From NCBI GenBank assembly GCA_018667335.1, contig JABIVD010000061.1, positions 47,979 to 111,978 on the forward strand: a DNA stretch of 64,000 bases, in the 5' to 3' direction. The position numbers and the translations under genes were made by a program. The DNA is from Rhodospirillaceae bacterium. Lineage in GTDB: Bacteria; Pseudomonadota; Alphaproteobacteria; UBA6615. The first letter of the stretch is position 1. Each line of letters opens with the position of its first letter. Of the stretch, positions 33,638 to 43,142 are shown in pieces. The notes under the pieces are model-generated. The model saw only the letters and a program-made list of their open reading frames with translations. It did not search any database and was not told the origin of the DNA.

Positions 33638-34630
33638 TCAGGCGATGCCTGCGTGCAGGCAGTCATGAATGTGGATGATGCCCACCGGGTGCCGGTCTTC
33701 GGCGACGAAGAGGCTGGTGATCTGGCTCGCGTTCATCAGGCCGAGTGCCTCGGAAGCCAGCGCCTGTGCGCGAATGGTTTTGGGGTCCGCTGTCATGACG
33801 TGCCCGCATGTTAGCTGCAGCAATGTGTCCGACATATGACGGCGCAGATCGCCGTCCGTGATGATGCCCGTCAGCTGGCCCTGATCGTCGATCACGCCGG
33901 CGCACCCGAATCCCTTGTTGGTCATCTCCAGAATGGCGTCGCCAACGGTCGCGTTCGCATCGAGCAGCGGCAAGGACTCTTCGCTGTGCATCAAGTCAGC
34001 GACCCGCATCAGGCTCTGGCCCAGTTGGCCGCCCGGATGCAGGACCTGGAAATCTTCGGCTGTGAACCCGCGCCGGTCGAGCAGCGCGATGGCGAGCGCG
34101 TCGCCAATCGCCAGCATCGCCGTGGTCGATGTGGTGGGCGCCAGGCCCATCGGGCAGGCCTCTGCGATTGCGGGCAGGAGCAAGGTGCAATCCGCATTGT
34201 CCGCCAGGGACGAGCCGGCGCGACCGGTGATCGCAATAAGCGGAACATTGAAGCGGCGGCAATAGTTGATCACGTCGCTCAGCTCCGGCGTCTCGCCGGA
34301 ATTGGATAGCGCGATCACCACGTCGTCGTGGGAGATCATGCCGAGATCACCATGGCTGGCCTCGCCCGGATGCACATAGAATGACGGCGTGCCCGTGCTC
34401 GACAGTGTCGACGAAATCTTGCGGGCGATATGGCCGCTTTTGCCCATCCCGGTGACGACAGTGCGACCGGCGGCGCGATCGACGAGGTCGACGGCCGCGA
34501 CGAAGTTTTCGTCCAGCGATTCGCCCATCGCGCGCAATGCATCGGCTTCGAGCCGGAAAACGCGCTGCGCGGCGTCGATGTCGCGCGACGCATCAGCTCG
34601 TTTCGGATTGGTTTTGGCGGTCCCGGTCAC
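33638..34630 (-). CDS. kdsD: Arabinose-5-phosphate isomerase KdsD
   Basis: 330 residues. The SIS domain has VVTGMGKSGHIARKISSTLSSTGTPSFYVHPGEASHGDLGM and ALSNSGETPEL; two CBS domains follow (DLMHSEESLPLLDANATVGDAI and HVMTADPKTIRAQALASEAL). KpsF/GutQ family; converts Ru5P to A5P for Kdo synthesis. It stands next to the lpt genes, consistent with LPS assembly. Confidence 0.95.
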   Translation of the reverse strand: MTGTAKTNPKRADASRDIDAAQRVFRLEADALRAMGESLDENFVAAVDLVDRAAGRTVVTGMGKSGHIARKISSTLSSTGTPSFYVHPGEASHGDLGMISHDDVVIALSNSGETPELSDVINYCRRFNVPLIAITGRAGSSLADNADCTLLLPAIAEACPMGLAPTTSTTAMLAIGDALAIALLDRRGFTAEDFQVLHPGGQLGQSLMRVADLMHSEESLPLLDANATVGDAILEMTNKGFGCAGVIDDQGQLTGIITDGDLRRHMSDTLLQLTCGHVMTADPKTIRAQALASEALGLMNASQITSLFVAEDRHPVGIIHIHDCLHAGIA

Positions 34631-34778
34631 GGTTGGGTCAATCGGATCTTTTCAGACGGTGAACCGATCCACGTGACACGCAAGAAATCCCCGTGAATCA
34701 ATCGGTTGCAGTATGAGTTGTACGTTATGAATCGTCAAATCCGCCACCGGAATCCGACCGATCAGACGATGCGACCCG

Positions 34779-35402
34779 CTAATTGTGCGCAAGCACGTCG
34801 ATTTCCGGCCAGCCGGCCAGGTCCAGCGCGGCGCGCGCGGGCAGGAAATCGAAGCAGGACTGCGCGAGGTGCACGCGATCGTGGCGTTCGAGCATCGCAT
34901 CCAGACGAATCTTGAGTTCGTGCAGGAAGAACACGTCGTTTGCGGCATATTCGAGCTGCTCGCGGCTGAGATCATCCGCGCCCCAGTCCGAGGATTGCTG
35001 CTGCTTCGAGATCTCGACGCCAAGCAATTCGCGGCACAGATCCTTGAGCCCGTGCCGGTCAGTGTATGTGCGGACCAGCCGGGATGCGGTGCGCGTGCAG
35101 TAGACCGGGCTGGCGTCGACGCCGAGATACTGGCTGATGGCGGCGAGATCGAAGCGCGCGAAATGATAAAGTTTCAGGCGATTGCGGTCGGCGAGAAGCG
35201 CCTTCAGGTTTGGCGCGTCATAGGCATCGCCCGCGTTGGCCGGAAACTGCACCAGATGTGCGACCCCGTCGCCCGCCGACAGTTGCACCAGGCACAACCG
35301 GTCGCGCAGCGAATTGAGCCCCATCGTCTCGGTATCAACGGCGATCACGTCGCCCAGATCGATGCCGTCGGGCAGGTCGTTTTGGTGAAGCTCAATATCC
35401 AC
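34779..35402 (-). CDS. rnd: Ribonuclease D, short form
   Basis: 207 residues, only the DEDD 3'-5' exonuclease domain: VIAVDTETMGL (motif I), FDLAAISQYLG (motif II) and EYAANDVFFLHEL (motif III with Tyr and Asp). The HRDC domains of E. coli RNase D are absent, as is usual for short alphaproteobacterial versions. Trims tRNA and other RNA 3' ends. Confidence 0.9.
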   Translation of the reverse strand: MDIELHQNDLPDGIDLGDVIAVDTETMGLNSLRDRLCLVQLSAGDGVAHLVQFPANAGDAYDAPNLKALLADRNRLKLYHFARFDLAAISQYLGVDASPVYCTRTASRLVRTYTDRHGLKDLCRELLGVEISKQQQSSDWGADDLSREQLEYAANDVFFLHELKIRLDAMLERHDRVHLAQSCFDFLPARAALDLAGWPEIDVLAHN

Positions 35403-35557
35403 GATGAAGTCCCGGTGTTGATGGGGCGCTGCTTGGCGCCGAGCGGGCGGTTGCTAACCCTCGATGTGGCGCCTGTCAACTGAGCTTGGCAGAATGCACG
35501 GCCCGGCGCTATACACCGGTTGAGTCCGCGAATGCGGTGCATCAGTGGAGTGAAGAG

Positions 35558-36511
35558 ATGGCGTTACGTCGGGTGACGGTATTTGGCGGGTCGGGATTTC
35601 TCGGCCGCTACGTGGTGGAACGGCTGGCAGATCGCGATCTGATCGTGCAGGTCGCCGTGCGTGATCCTGAGGCCGCCAAGCATCTGCGGACACTCGGCCA
35701 AGTCGGCCAGGTCACGCCCTTTGCCTGCGACGTGACCGACGCCGCTGCCGTCGCGCGCGCCGTCGATGGTGTGGACGGGGTGATCAATCTTGTCGGGATT
35801 CTGGCCGAACGCGGCCGTCAGACATTCAAATCCGTGCATGTCGATGCGCCGGCCGCCATCGCGATCGCGGCGGCAGGCGCGAAGGTTGAGTCCTTTGTGC
35901 ACGTGTCCGCCATCGGTGCGGCAGCCAACGCGCCCTCGGAATATTCCCGTTCGAAGGCGGCCGGTGAGGCCGCGGTGCGGGGCGCGTATCCCGACGCGGT
36001 GATCATGCGCCCGTCCGTGGTCTTCGGACCCGAGGACGGGTTCTTCAACCTGTTTGCCGGGCTGGCGCGCATGTCGCCGGCGCTGCCGTTGTTCGGCGGC
36101 GGCAAGACGCTCTTCCAGCCGGTCTATGTCGCCGACGTGGCTGACGCCGTCGTGGCGGGGCTGGCCAACGCCGCGGCCCGGGGCCAGACCTACGAGCTTG
36201 GCGGGCCAAGGGTTGCGAGTTTTGCGGAGCTGATGGAACTGATGCTCGGGGAAATCCGTCGCAAGCGTTTGCTCGTCCCGATCCCGTTCTTCGTCGGCGA
36301 TATTCAGGCAACGCTGGCCGGCATTCTGCCGAACCCGCCGGTCACGCGCGATCAGATGAAGTCTCTGCGCGCCGACAATGTGGTTGGCGCGGATGCGGCC
36401 ACGCTGGACGATCTGGGGGTTTTCCCCACCGCGATGGAATCGATTTTGCCGACCTATCTGCAGCGCTACCGGCGCGGCGGCCGTCTCGGTCGCGCGCCCA
36501 TCGCTGATTAG
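35558..36511 (+). CDS. Complex I NDUFA9-subunit-like NAD(P)-binding protein
   Basis: 317 residues from ATG 35558. The Rossmann start VTVFGGSGFLGRYVVERL, then VINLVGILAERGRQTFKSVHVDA, SAIGAAANAPSEYSRSKAAGE (Tyr-x-x-x-Lys), and MRPSVVFGPEDGFFNLFAGLARMSP match the atypical SDR group related to the mitochondrial NDUFA9 subunit. Likely a complex I assembly or accessory protein; binding of a nucleotide is expected. The stop is within a 16-bp triple repeat. Confidence 0.9.
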   Translation: MALRRVTVFGGSGFLGRYVVERLADRDLIVQVAVRDPEAAKHLRTLGQVGQVTPFACDVTDAAAVARAVDGVDGVINLVGILAERGRQTFKSVHVDAPAAIAIAAAGAKVESFVHVSAIGAAANAPSEYSRSKAAGEAAVRGAYPDAVIMRPSVVFGPEDGFFNLFAGLARMSPALPLFGGGKTLFQPVYVADVADAVVAGLANAAARGQTYELGGPRVASFAELMELMLGEIRRKRLLVPIPFFVGDIQATLAGILPNPPVTRDQMKSLRADNVVGADAATLDDLGVFPTAMESILPTYLQRYRRGGRLGRAPIAD

Positions 36512-36550
36512 GGACCGCGCTGTTTAGGGATCGCGCTGATTAGGGACTGC
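36503..36550. repeat. Three tandem 16-bp repeats at the NDUFA9-like gene end
   Basis: gctgattagggaccgc, gctgtttagggatcgc and gctgattagggactgc lie end to end, the first containing the TAG stop. Only the first copy is coding. Confidence 0.85.
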
Positions 36551-36585
36551 GGACGAGCAACCGCGGTGGCACCGTCCGGCATTTT

Positions 36586-37389
36586 CTAGAACGCGCCGTA
36601 CACCCAGCTCAGGATCAGGGCGCCCAGCGCCAGGCGGTAGACCACGAACGGTCCGAACCCCGCGAACCGCAGCCAGCGCAAGAACAATGCGATCGCGACC
36701 AGCGCAGTCCCGAACGACAACACGGCGGCGATCAGCGCGTCGCGCGTTAGCACGGGATTGCCCGTTTCAATCAATTTCAGGCCGATCAGCAGGCCGGCAC
36801 CGCCGATCGCGGGGATCGACATCAGCATCGAGAAGCGTGCGGCCTCGCCGCGGTCATAGCCCAGAAAACGCGCGGCCGTGATGGTAATGCCGGCGCGGCT
36901 CGTACCGGGGATCAGCGCCAGCACCTGGGCGATGCCGATGATCAGGGCATGCGGAATGGTCAGATGTTCGAGCTTCAGGATTGTCATGCCCGTGCGGTCG
37001 GCCAAATAAAGCAGCACGCCGAAACCGATCGTGGTCCAGCCGACGATCTCCAGGGTGCGCAGATGGTTCTCGATCAGATCCTGTGCGAAGAAGCCGGCGA
37101 TGACGATCGGGATGGTGGCGAGCACCAGATAGCCCGCAAGGCGGCCGCCGTCGTGTTTGCGCCCGCGTGCGGTGTCGAACAGGCCGACGATCATGAAGAC
37201 GAGGTCGCGCCAGAAATAGGCCGCCACGGCAAACAGCGTGCCCACATGCACGGCGACGTCGAGAATCAGGGTGTTTTCCGACAGCCCGAGCAGTTCCGAG
37301 CCGAGGCGCAGGTGGCCCGAAGAGCTGATTGGCAAAAACTCGGTGATGCCCTGGATGACGGCGAGAACGGCGATTTCGAATAGCGGCAT
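36586..37389 (-). CDS. uppP: Undecaprenyl-diphosphatase UppP
   Basis: 267 residues from ATG 37389. The BacA/UppP motifs are ITEFLPISSSGHL near the N-terminus and LALIPGTSRAGITITAARFLG, with about eight membrane segments. Recycles the lipid carrier undecaprenyl diphosphate at the inner membrane and confers bacitracin resistance. Between divergent plus-strand genes. Confidence 0.95.
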   Translation of the reverse strand: MPLFEIAVLAVIQGITEFLPISSSGHLRLGSELLGLSENTLILDVAVHVGTLFAVAAYFWRDLVFMIVGLFDTARGRKHDGGRLAGYLVLATIPIVIAGFFAQDLIENHLRTLEIVGWTTIGFGVLLYLADRTGMTILKLEHLTIPHALIIGIAQVLALIPGTSRAGITITAARFLGYDRGEAARFSMLMSIPAIGGAGLLIGLKLIETGNPVLTRDALIAAVLSFGTALVAIALFLRWLRFAGFGPFVVYRLALGALILSWVYGAF

Positions 37390-37569
37390 GACGCCCGGTT
37401 CCGGCACTGCGAGGAGAGCGCCTTATACCACCCGTTCCCCGCGCCGGGATACGGTATTGGTGCACTCTGCTGCGCCAACGGTTGGGGTTCGCCTCGACAG
37501 CTGAAACAGGCCGCCGGAGCATATTGTTTCGGCCCCTCGGGATGCTAATCTCCGGTACCAACAGAGTAT

Positions 37570-37601
37570 AAGGCCGACAGGATTCAAGGCCGACAGGATT
37601 C
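37570..37601. repeat. Two tandem 16-bp repeats upstream of an esterase gene
   Basis: aaggccgacaggattc occurs twice in direct succession, ending 14 bp before ATG 37616. Confidence 0.85.
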
Positions 37602-37615
37602 AAGCAGGGGGCAGC

Positions 37616-38623
37616 ATGCCGAACGACAACATGGTCAAGCCGACCGACCGTATCCATCCGCAACAGGCCGATGCGCTCAAGCGCAACGCCGAGATCGTCG
37701 CCGAACTCGGCGGACCCGGCGAAGGCATCGAGGAGGTCCGCGCGCGCGCCGAGGCGGCGCGCACCATTTGGAATGAGGGCGGCCCGGACATGGCAGTTGA
37801 TGAGGCGCGGGCGATCCCCGGGCCGTTCCGCGATGTCCCGGTCCAGTTCTATCGGCCGGCGGCGGACGGCACGCTCCCGGTATTTGTCTATCTCCATGGC
37901 GGCGGATTCCGGATCGGTGGTCCGAAGACAAACGATCGCCAGTTGCGCGAGATCGCGGCGGCGTGGGGCGGTGCGATTATCAGCGCCGACTATCTGCATG
38001 TGCCCGAGCATACGTTTCCCGATCCGGTGGACGAGATCGTCGCGGTTCTGGAATGGCTCGCGGACAATGGTGGCGACTGGGGCCTCGACACGGGTGCGAT
38101 CGCGATCGGTGGCGCTTCGGCAGGCGCGAGTATTGCACTCGGTGCGGCGATCACCCTGCGCGACAAGGGCCGTGCCGAGCTTCTGAAGGGGGTCGCCTCT
38201 CTCTATGGGGTGCTCGACTACAACCTGGAATCGGACTCCATGAATGAGCTCGGCGGCGGTGATTTCATGCTCACCAACGAATACGTGCAGATGGTCTATG
38301 ACGGGTATGTGCCGAACGCGGCCGACCGGTCCGATCCACGCGCGTTTGCCGCGAAGGCGGATCCGACGGGCTTGCCGCCGATCTTCATTGCGGCGGCCGA
38401 ACTCGACCCGATCCGCGACGATTCCCTGACCTTCGCGACGACCCTCAAGGCCGCGAAGCACTTCTTCGTGCTGGAGGTCTATCCCGGCGTGCTGCATGCC
38501 TTCTTCGGCTATTCCGGCGTCGTCGACGAGGCCAAGCGCTGCGTCAACGATGTGTCGACGTTCCTCGGCCGCGCTCTGGGATCACGGGGCGGTCAGGGTG
38601 GCCAGGGTCAGGGGCGGGCCTAG
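37616..38623 (+). CDS. Alpha/beta hydrolase, HSL-type esterase
   Basis: 335 residues. The oxyanion motif HGGGFRIGG and the nucleophile GASAGAS of the hormone-sensitive-lipase group are present, with the later Asp/His in AAELDPIRDD and GVLHAFFGYSG. Hydrolyses carboxylesters; natural substrate unknown. Followed after 3 bp by a small membrane-protein gene. Confidence 0.9.
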   Translation: MPNDNMVKPTDRIHPQQADALKRNAEIVAELGGPGEGIEEVRARAEAARTIWNEGGPDMAVDEARAIPGPFRDVPVQFYRPAADGTLPVFVYLHGGGFRIGGPKTNDRQLREIAAAWGGAIISADYLHVPEHTFPDPVDEIVAVLEWLADNGGDWGLDTGAIAIGGASAGASIALGAAITLRDKGRAELLKGVASLYGVLDYNLESDSMNELGGGDFMLTNEYVQMVYDGYVPNAADRSDPRAFAAKADPTGLPPIFIAAAELDPIRDDSLTFATTLKAAKHFFVLEVYPGVLHAFFGYSGVVDEAKRCVNDVSTFLGRALGSRGGQGGQGQGRA

Positions 38624-38626
38624 ATC

Positions 38627-38782
38627 ATGGGGATCGCGGTCGTCGCCCTGCTCGTCTCGATTGTCCTGATCTTCGTGGTGCCGCCGGTGGGCATCATCGC
38701 CACGCCACTGGCAGTGATCTGGGTGATCCTCGCCTTCGTGTTCAAGGTGCTCGGCTGGGGGTTCGGCGGCGGGCGCAGCTAG
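38627..38782 (+). CDS. Small hydrophobic membrane protein (51 residues)
   Basis: From ATG 38627, three bases after the esterase stop, a 51-codon frame reads MGIAVVALLVSIVLIFV... and ends FKVLGWGFGGGRS. Two hydrophobic segments with a short PPVG turn suggest a tiny helical-hairpin membrane protein. No clear Shine-Dalgarno in the overlapping end of the esterase gene. Family unknown. Confidence 0.5.
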   Translation: MGIAVVALLVSIVLIFVVPPVGIIATPLAVIWVILAFVFKVLGWGFGGGRS

Positions 38783-38818
38783 GCACCTTTCGTCTGTTTG
38801 GGTCTATCTGCGGCGGGC

Positions 38819-39664
38819 CTACGCGCCCTTCGTGCGCACCTCTTTGAAGCCGCGCGTCACCGCAGGCACCGAATCCTCGATCGGGAATCGCTCGGCCGAC
38901 GAGCCGCCGACATAGCCATGCAGCTGCGGGGCCAGCTTGATGAATTCCGCGAAATGCTCCGGCGTCTCGATCGACCCGCCGTGGCAGGTGATGATCCGGT
39001 CGGCGTATTTGGCGCCGAGTGCATCGGTGCAGATGGCCACCCGCTGGGCCATGTCGTCGTAATTCATCACCGTTTCCGAGCCGATCGTGCCGCCCGAGGA
39101 ATTTCCGAAATGGACGATGATATTGTCCACGCCGGCCTCGGCCATCGACAGGCATTCCTCCGGCGTGGTGCAGAACGCCTTCGTGAACAGCTCCTGGCTG
39201 CTGGCGTAGCCGAGCACCTCGACCTCGCGGGCGTAGCCGGTGCCCGTCTCTTCCAGATCCGAGCGGAATTTGCCGTCGATCAGGGCGACGGTCGGGCAGT
39301 TCATCACGCCGTGATAGCCGGCGGTGGCGAGCCGGTCGACGAAGCGGTTCATGTCGCGGGTCGGATCGACACAAAGGATTCCCGCGACGATCGGGCAATC
39401 GTCGATGACGTTGAGCAGCGAGCGTTCGCCGAGTTCCAGCGTGATCTCGTTCGCGTCCCCAATCGGCAGATAGCCGGCCATGGAGCTGTGCCCCTGCATC
39501 CGGAAATAGGCGAGGATATGGGTCGTGATCATGTCGGCACCACCGCGCGCCGCCATCTTCGCTGTGATGCCCGAGCCGCACAGCGCGTCATAGATGGTGC
39601 GCCCGGCATCGCGCTCGGCATACAGGCGCTGCATGATTGTTTCGTGGGTCAGCTGGCTCGCCAT
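38819..39664 (-). CDS. Phosphoenolpyruvate-hydrolase-family TIM-barrel protein
   Basis: 281 residues. It resembles the PF09370 (PEP hydrolase / TIM-barrel) family: DALCGSGITAKMAARGGADMITTHILAYFRMQGHSSMAGYLP, DCPIVAGILCVDPTRDMNRFVDRL, MNCPTVALIDGKFRSDLEETG, and IVHFGNSSGGTIGSET. Members are predicted phosphonopyruvate/isocitrate-lyase-superfamily enzymes; catalytic role poorly known. Confidence 0.85.
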   Translation of the reverse strand: MASQLTHETIMQRLYAERDAGRTIYDALCGSGITAKMAARGGADMITTHILAYFRMQGHSSMAGYLPIGDANEITLELGERSLLNVIDDCPIVAGILCVDPTRDMNRFVDRLATAGYHGVMNCPTVALIDGKFRSDLEETGTGYAREVEVLGYASSQELFTKAFCTTPEECLSMAEAGVDNIIVHFGNSSGGTIGSETVMNYDDMAQRVAICTDALGAKYADRIITCHGGSIETPEHFAEFIKLAPQLHGYVGGSSAERFPIEDSVPAVTRGFKEVRTKGA

Positions 39665-39785
39665 TTCCTATTCCTCCAAACAAAAACGTGCTGTCAGCAT
39701 AGCAATCTTCGTTTTGCTTTTCTCGACCCGAATGCGCCGTCTCCGCTTTCCTTGAATCGAGCGCCTCGTCTAGTCTGCGACCGCG

Positions 39786-40469
39786 ATGCGGACCCTCTAT
39801 CATCTCTGGCTTTGCCCTTTTGCGCGCAAGGTTCGAATTGTGCTCGCGGAGAAGAAACTCCCCTTCGAACTCGAGATCGAAAAGGTCTGGGACCGGCGCG
39901 ACGCGTTTCTCGCACTGAACCCGGCCGGCGAGGTGCCGGTCATGATCGAAGCGAATGGTGAGGACGGGCCGCCGCTGGTGCTCTCGGATTCCGGCGCCAT
40001 ATGCGAATACCTTGAGGAGGTTTGTGCCGAACCCGGCCTGCTGGGTGCCGAGCCCGAAGCGCGCGCCGAGGTGCGCCGCCTGACGACCTGGTTCGACCAG
40101 AAATTCCAGCGCGAGGTGACGGTCAATCTGGTCGATGAAAAGATCAACAAGCGTTTCCTCGGGCTGGGCGCGCCGTCATCCGCGGCGATCCGCGCGGGGC
40201 ATGCGAACATCGGGACGCATTTGTCCTATGTGGAATACCTGATCGAGCGGCGGGAGTGGCTCGCCGGCCCGGATTTCTCGCTCGCAGATGTTGCCGCGGC
40301 GGCGCAGATTTCCTGTGTCGACTATGTCGGTGACGTGCCGTGGGAAGATTTCCCGGAGGCGAAGAGTTGGTACGCCCGGGTCAAATCCCGCCCCAGCATG
40401 CGGCCGATCCTGGCAGACCATATACCCGGCATTCCGCCACCCAAGCATTACGCCAATCCGGATTTCTAG
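39786..40469 (+). CDS. Glutathione S-transferase family protein
   Basis: 227 residues. The N-terminal thioredoxin-like domain has LYHLWLCPFARKVRIVLAEKKLPFELEIEKV and NPAGEVPVMIEAN, with LSDSGAICEYLEE for glutathione binding; Cys or Ser in LCPFA could be catalytic. A helical C-terminal domain follows. Leaderless-looking start: ATG 39786 with no clear Shine-Dalgarno. Confidence 0.88.
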   Translation: MRTLYHLWLCPFARKVRIVLAEKKLPFELEIEKVWDRRDAFLALNPAGEVPVMIEANGEDGPPLVLSDSGAICEYLEEVCAEPGLLGAEPEARAEVRRLTTWFDQKFQREVTVNLVDEKINKRFLGLGAPSSAAIRAGHANIGTHLSYVEYLIERREWLAGPDFSLADVAAAAQISCVDYVGDVPWEDFPEAKSWYARVKSRPSMRPILADHIPGIPPPKHYANPDF

Positions 40470-40518
40470 GGGTCTCCTGGAAGGGCGGGCGGGAACAGCC
40501 CCGACGTAGAAGTTTCGC

Positions 40519-41346
40519 CTACTCCACCTTCACATCCATTTGCTGCAGCGCTTCGCGGGCGGCCGCGGCCGGGCTCGATCCGGGCGCGATAGAGAGCACC
40601 CGCAACCAGGTGGCGCGGGCCGCGTCGAATTCACCGACACCCGCCTGGACCGCGCCGAGTTCCATCAATGCGTCCGGGTTGTCGGGGTCGATCACCAGCG
40701 CGCGGGCGATATCGTCGCGCGCCAGATCCGGGATCAGCAGGAGCCGATAGGCTGCTGCGCGAAAAATCAATGCGTCGAGCCGTTTGTGGTCGCGGTCGAG
40801 CGCGGCCGAGAAATCATCCACTGCATCCCAATATTCACCGCCCCGGGCCAATGCGTCCCCGCGGTCGATCCATAACTCGGGATCTGTCGGGTCGAACTCC
40901 AGCGCCTGGCTGAGCACGGTATGCGCGCGGCTCAGGTCGCCGGCATGCAGCCAGACGCTGCCAGCCTGCCCGAGGATGGCGGATTGCTCGCGCGTGGTGG
41001 CCGTCGGCATATCGGCGGCCAGCGCTTCGAGGCGTGTCGCGGCTTCGCTGAACTGACCCAGCCCGAACAGTGCCAGCGCCACGCAATGTAGCGCGGGCGG
41101 CCCGCCCCCTTCGTCACGCCAGGCAATCGCCGCTTCGAAACCCGCATCCGGGTCGCGCCGCGCCGTTGTGAGGCAGGACTGATAAGCCTGACCCGTCGGC
41201 ATCTCTGCGTAGCGATCCTGGGCGTGTGCTGTATCGGGTGTGGTGATCAGCATTGCGACGGCAAGACCGCCGGCAACGCACAGGGCGGAGATCATGCCGG
41301 AGGTGGCGAGGGACTTGGCGGCGGGTGATGATGGACGGCGCAACAC
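40519..41346 (-). CDS. Exported TPR-repeat protein
   Basis: 275 residues from GTG 41346; ATG at residue 18 is an alternative start. A signal-like hydrophobic segment (MISALCVAGGLAVAMLITTPDTAHA) ends near residue 42, then several TPR helices (VALALFGLGQFSEAATRLEALA, AGSVWLHAGDLSRAHTVLSQALE, GEYWDAVDDFSAALDRD, MELGAVQAGVGEFDAARATWL). Periplasmic scaffold likely. Confidence 0.8.
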   Translation of the reverse strand: MLRRPSSPAAKSLATSGMISALCVAGGLAVAMLITTPDTAHAQDRYAEMPTGQAYQSCLTTARRDPDAGFEAAIAWRDEGGGPPALHCVALALFGLGQFSEAATRLEALAADMPTATTREQSAILGQAGSVWLHAGDLSRAHTVLSQALEFDPTDPELWIDRGDALARGGEYWDAVDDFSAALDRDHKRLDALIFRAAAYRLLLIPDLARDDIARALVIDPDNPDALMELGAVQAGVGEFDAARATWLRVLSIAPGSSPAAAAREALQQMDVKVE

Positions 41347-41427
41347 GCGGGCTCCTATTCTGTCATTCTGGTCTAGCAGCGCGGCGCGACCCGCGCAAAA
41401 CCCGGACCGTTGGTCAAAAAGGCATTC

Positions 41428-42303
41428 ATGGCGTCACGGACTTTACTTGTGTTCGGCTTGGGGTTCAGCGCCCGGGTTTTGGTGGACCGGCTCCGGCCCG
41501 CGGGCTGGTCGGTGCGCGCGACGGCCCGTAGCGCAGACAAGGTCGCGGCCTTGCGGGCCGAGGGCATCGATGCGTTCCTGTTCGATGGCGCGGCCCCGAT
41601 CGCCGACATCTCCGGCGCGCTCGATGGGGTCAGTCATCTCCTGTTGTCGGTACCGCCGGGCGCGGACGGTGATCCGGTTCTGAACCATCATGGTGGCGAC
41701 ATTGCGGCGCGTGCCGACGACATCGCCTGGGCCGGGTATCTCTCGACCACCGGCGTGTATGGCGACCGCGCGGGCGGCTGGGTGGACGAGACGTCGGAAC
41801 TCATCCCGGCCACCGAACGCGGCCGGCGCCGGGTCGATGCCGAGGCGGGATGGTGCCGCCTGTGGCAAGAATCCGGACTGCCTATCCACCTGTTCCGCCT
41901 CGCGGGAATCTACGGGCCCGGGCGCAGCGCGCTGGAGACGGTGCGGGCGGGCAACGCACGTCGCGTGGTCAAGGAGGGGCAGGTGTTCAGCCGCACCCAT
42001 GTGGCGGACATCGCGACCGTTCTCGAGGCCTCGATCACGCGGCCCAATCCGGGCGCGGCCTATAACGTGTGCGACGACGATCCCGCACCGCCCCAGGAGG
42101 TGGTGACCCATGCGTGTGAACTGCTCGGGGTTGCACTGCCGCCGGAGATCGCGTTCGCGGATGCGGAGATGTCGGAAATGGGGCGCAGCTTCTATGCCGA
42201 ATCCAAACGGGTCTCGAACCGGCGCATCAAGGAAGAGCTTGGTGTTGCGCTGGCCTACCCCGATTACCGGGCGGGGCTGGCGGCGTTGCTCGCGGACACC
42301 TGA
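41428..42303 (+). CDS. NAD(P)-dependent epimerase-like protein, YeeZ type
   Basis: 291 residues from ATG 41428. Rossmann start LLVFGLGFSARVLVDRL, then LLLSVPPGADGDPVLNH, AGYLSTTGVYGDRAGGWVDE, and a C-terminal RVSNRRIKEELGVALAYPDYRAGL typical of the YeeZ/SDR-extended group. Substrate unknown. The last 40 bases overlap the end of the converging hydrolase gene. Confidence 0.88.
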   Translation: MASRTLLVFGLGFSARVLVDRLRPAGWSVRATARSADKVAALRAEGIDAFLFDGAAPIADISGALDGVSHLLLSVPPGADGDPVLNHHGGDIAARADDIAWAGYLSTTGVYGDRAGGWVDETSELIPATERGRRRVDAEAGWCRLWQESGLPIHLFRLAGIYGPGRSALETVRAGNARRVVKEGQVFSRTHVADIATVLEASITRPNPGAAYNVCDDDPAPPQEVVTHACELLGVALPPEIAFADAEMSEMGRSFYAESKRVSNRRIKEELGVALAYPDYRAGLAALLADT

Positions 42304-43109
42304 TCGCACAGCCGTTCCACGACGCTGACCAACCGCGCCAGGTCATGCGGTTCGGACAGGCGGTGGTCCCCGTCCTTGATCAGGATGAGTTCCACATCGT
42401 TCGACGTCAGCGCGCCCATCAGTTTCTGGGATTGCGCCCACGGCACGTCCGGGTCGGCGGTCCCGTGGATCAGCCGCACCGGGATATCCAAACCCAATGA
42501 CTCCCGCAGGACCAGGTGGTTCCGGCCGTCCTCGATCAAATCCTGGGTGATCACATAGGGTTCGTCGGCATATTCCGAGGGGGCCTCGAAGACACCTGTC
42601 TCGGCGATCCGGGCCAGTGCCTCCGGGCCCAAGCGGGCGGGGAGCAGATCCTCCGTGAAGTCCGCCGCCGCGGCGACGGTCACCAGGCCGACGATGTTCT
42701 GTTCGCCAACTTCATGGTTGAGCGCTTTCGCGACGAGCGTCGCGATCCAGCCGCCCATGGACGAGCCGACCAGCACCAGGTCGCCGCCCAGCCCCGGCAC
42801 CGTTTGGCCGGCGTGACGGATTACGGTGAGCGCGTCGTCACGCCAGCGCCCGATGGTGCCGTCGCGAAACGCGCCGCCCGACGCGCCATGGCCGGAATAG
42901 TCGAGGCGCAGGAATGCATGACCGGTCTCGCGGGCCCGGGCTTCCAAAACGATTGCCTTCTGGCCGGTCATGTCGGACATAAAGCCGCCGAGGAAAACAA
43001 TGCCTGGTTCGCGGTGCGTTTCGGCGTCGGACGCTTGCACTGGCGTCGCGCAATATGCGAGGGCGGTACCGTCTTCGGCGTCGACGGTGTGGATGTCGGC
43101 GGAAACCAT
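42264..43109 (-). CDS. Alpha/beta hydrolase
   Basis: 281 residues from ATG 43109. GIVFLGGFMSDMTGQKA, FLRLDYSGHGASGG and the nucleophile elbow GSSMGGW show the fold, with DPDVPW and DGDHRLSEP carrying the Asp and His. Resembles the serine aminopeptidase/ABHD10-like group. An unusually long open frame continues upstream on this strand but reads antisense to the GT4 gene. Confidence 0.9.
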   Translation of the reverse strand: MVSADIHTVDAEDGTALAYCATPVQASDAETHREPGIVFLGGFMSDMTGQKAIVLEARARETGHAFLRLDYSGHGASGGAFRDGTIGRWRDDALTVIRHAGQTVPGLGGDLVLVGSSMGGWIATLVAKALNHEVGEQNIVGLVTVAAAADFTEDLLPARLGPEALARIAETGVFEAPSEYADEPYVITQDLIEDGRNHLVLRESLGLDIPVRLIHGTADPDVPWAQSQKLMGALTSNDVELILIKDGDHRLSEPHDLARLVSVVERLCDQVSASNAASPAR

Positions 43110-43142
43110 CTGAACAAGAACCCGGAACAAGAACTTAGCTGA

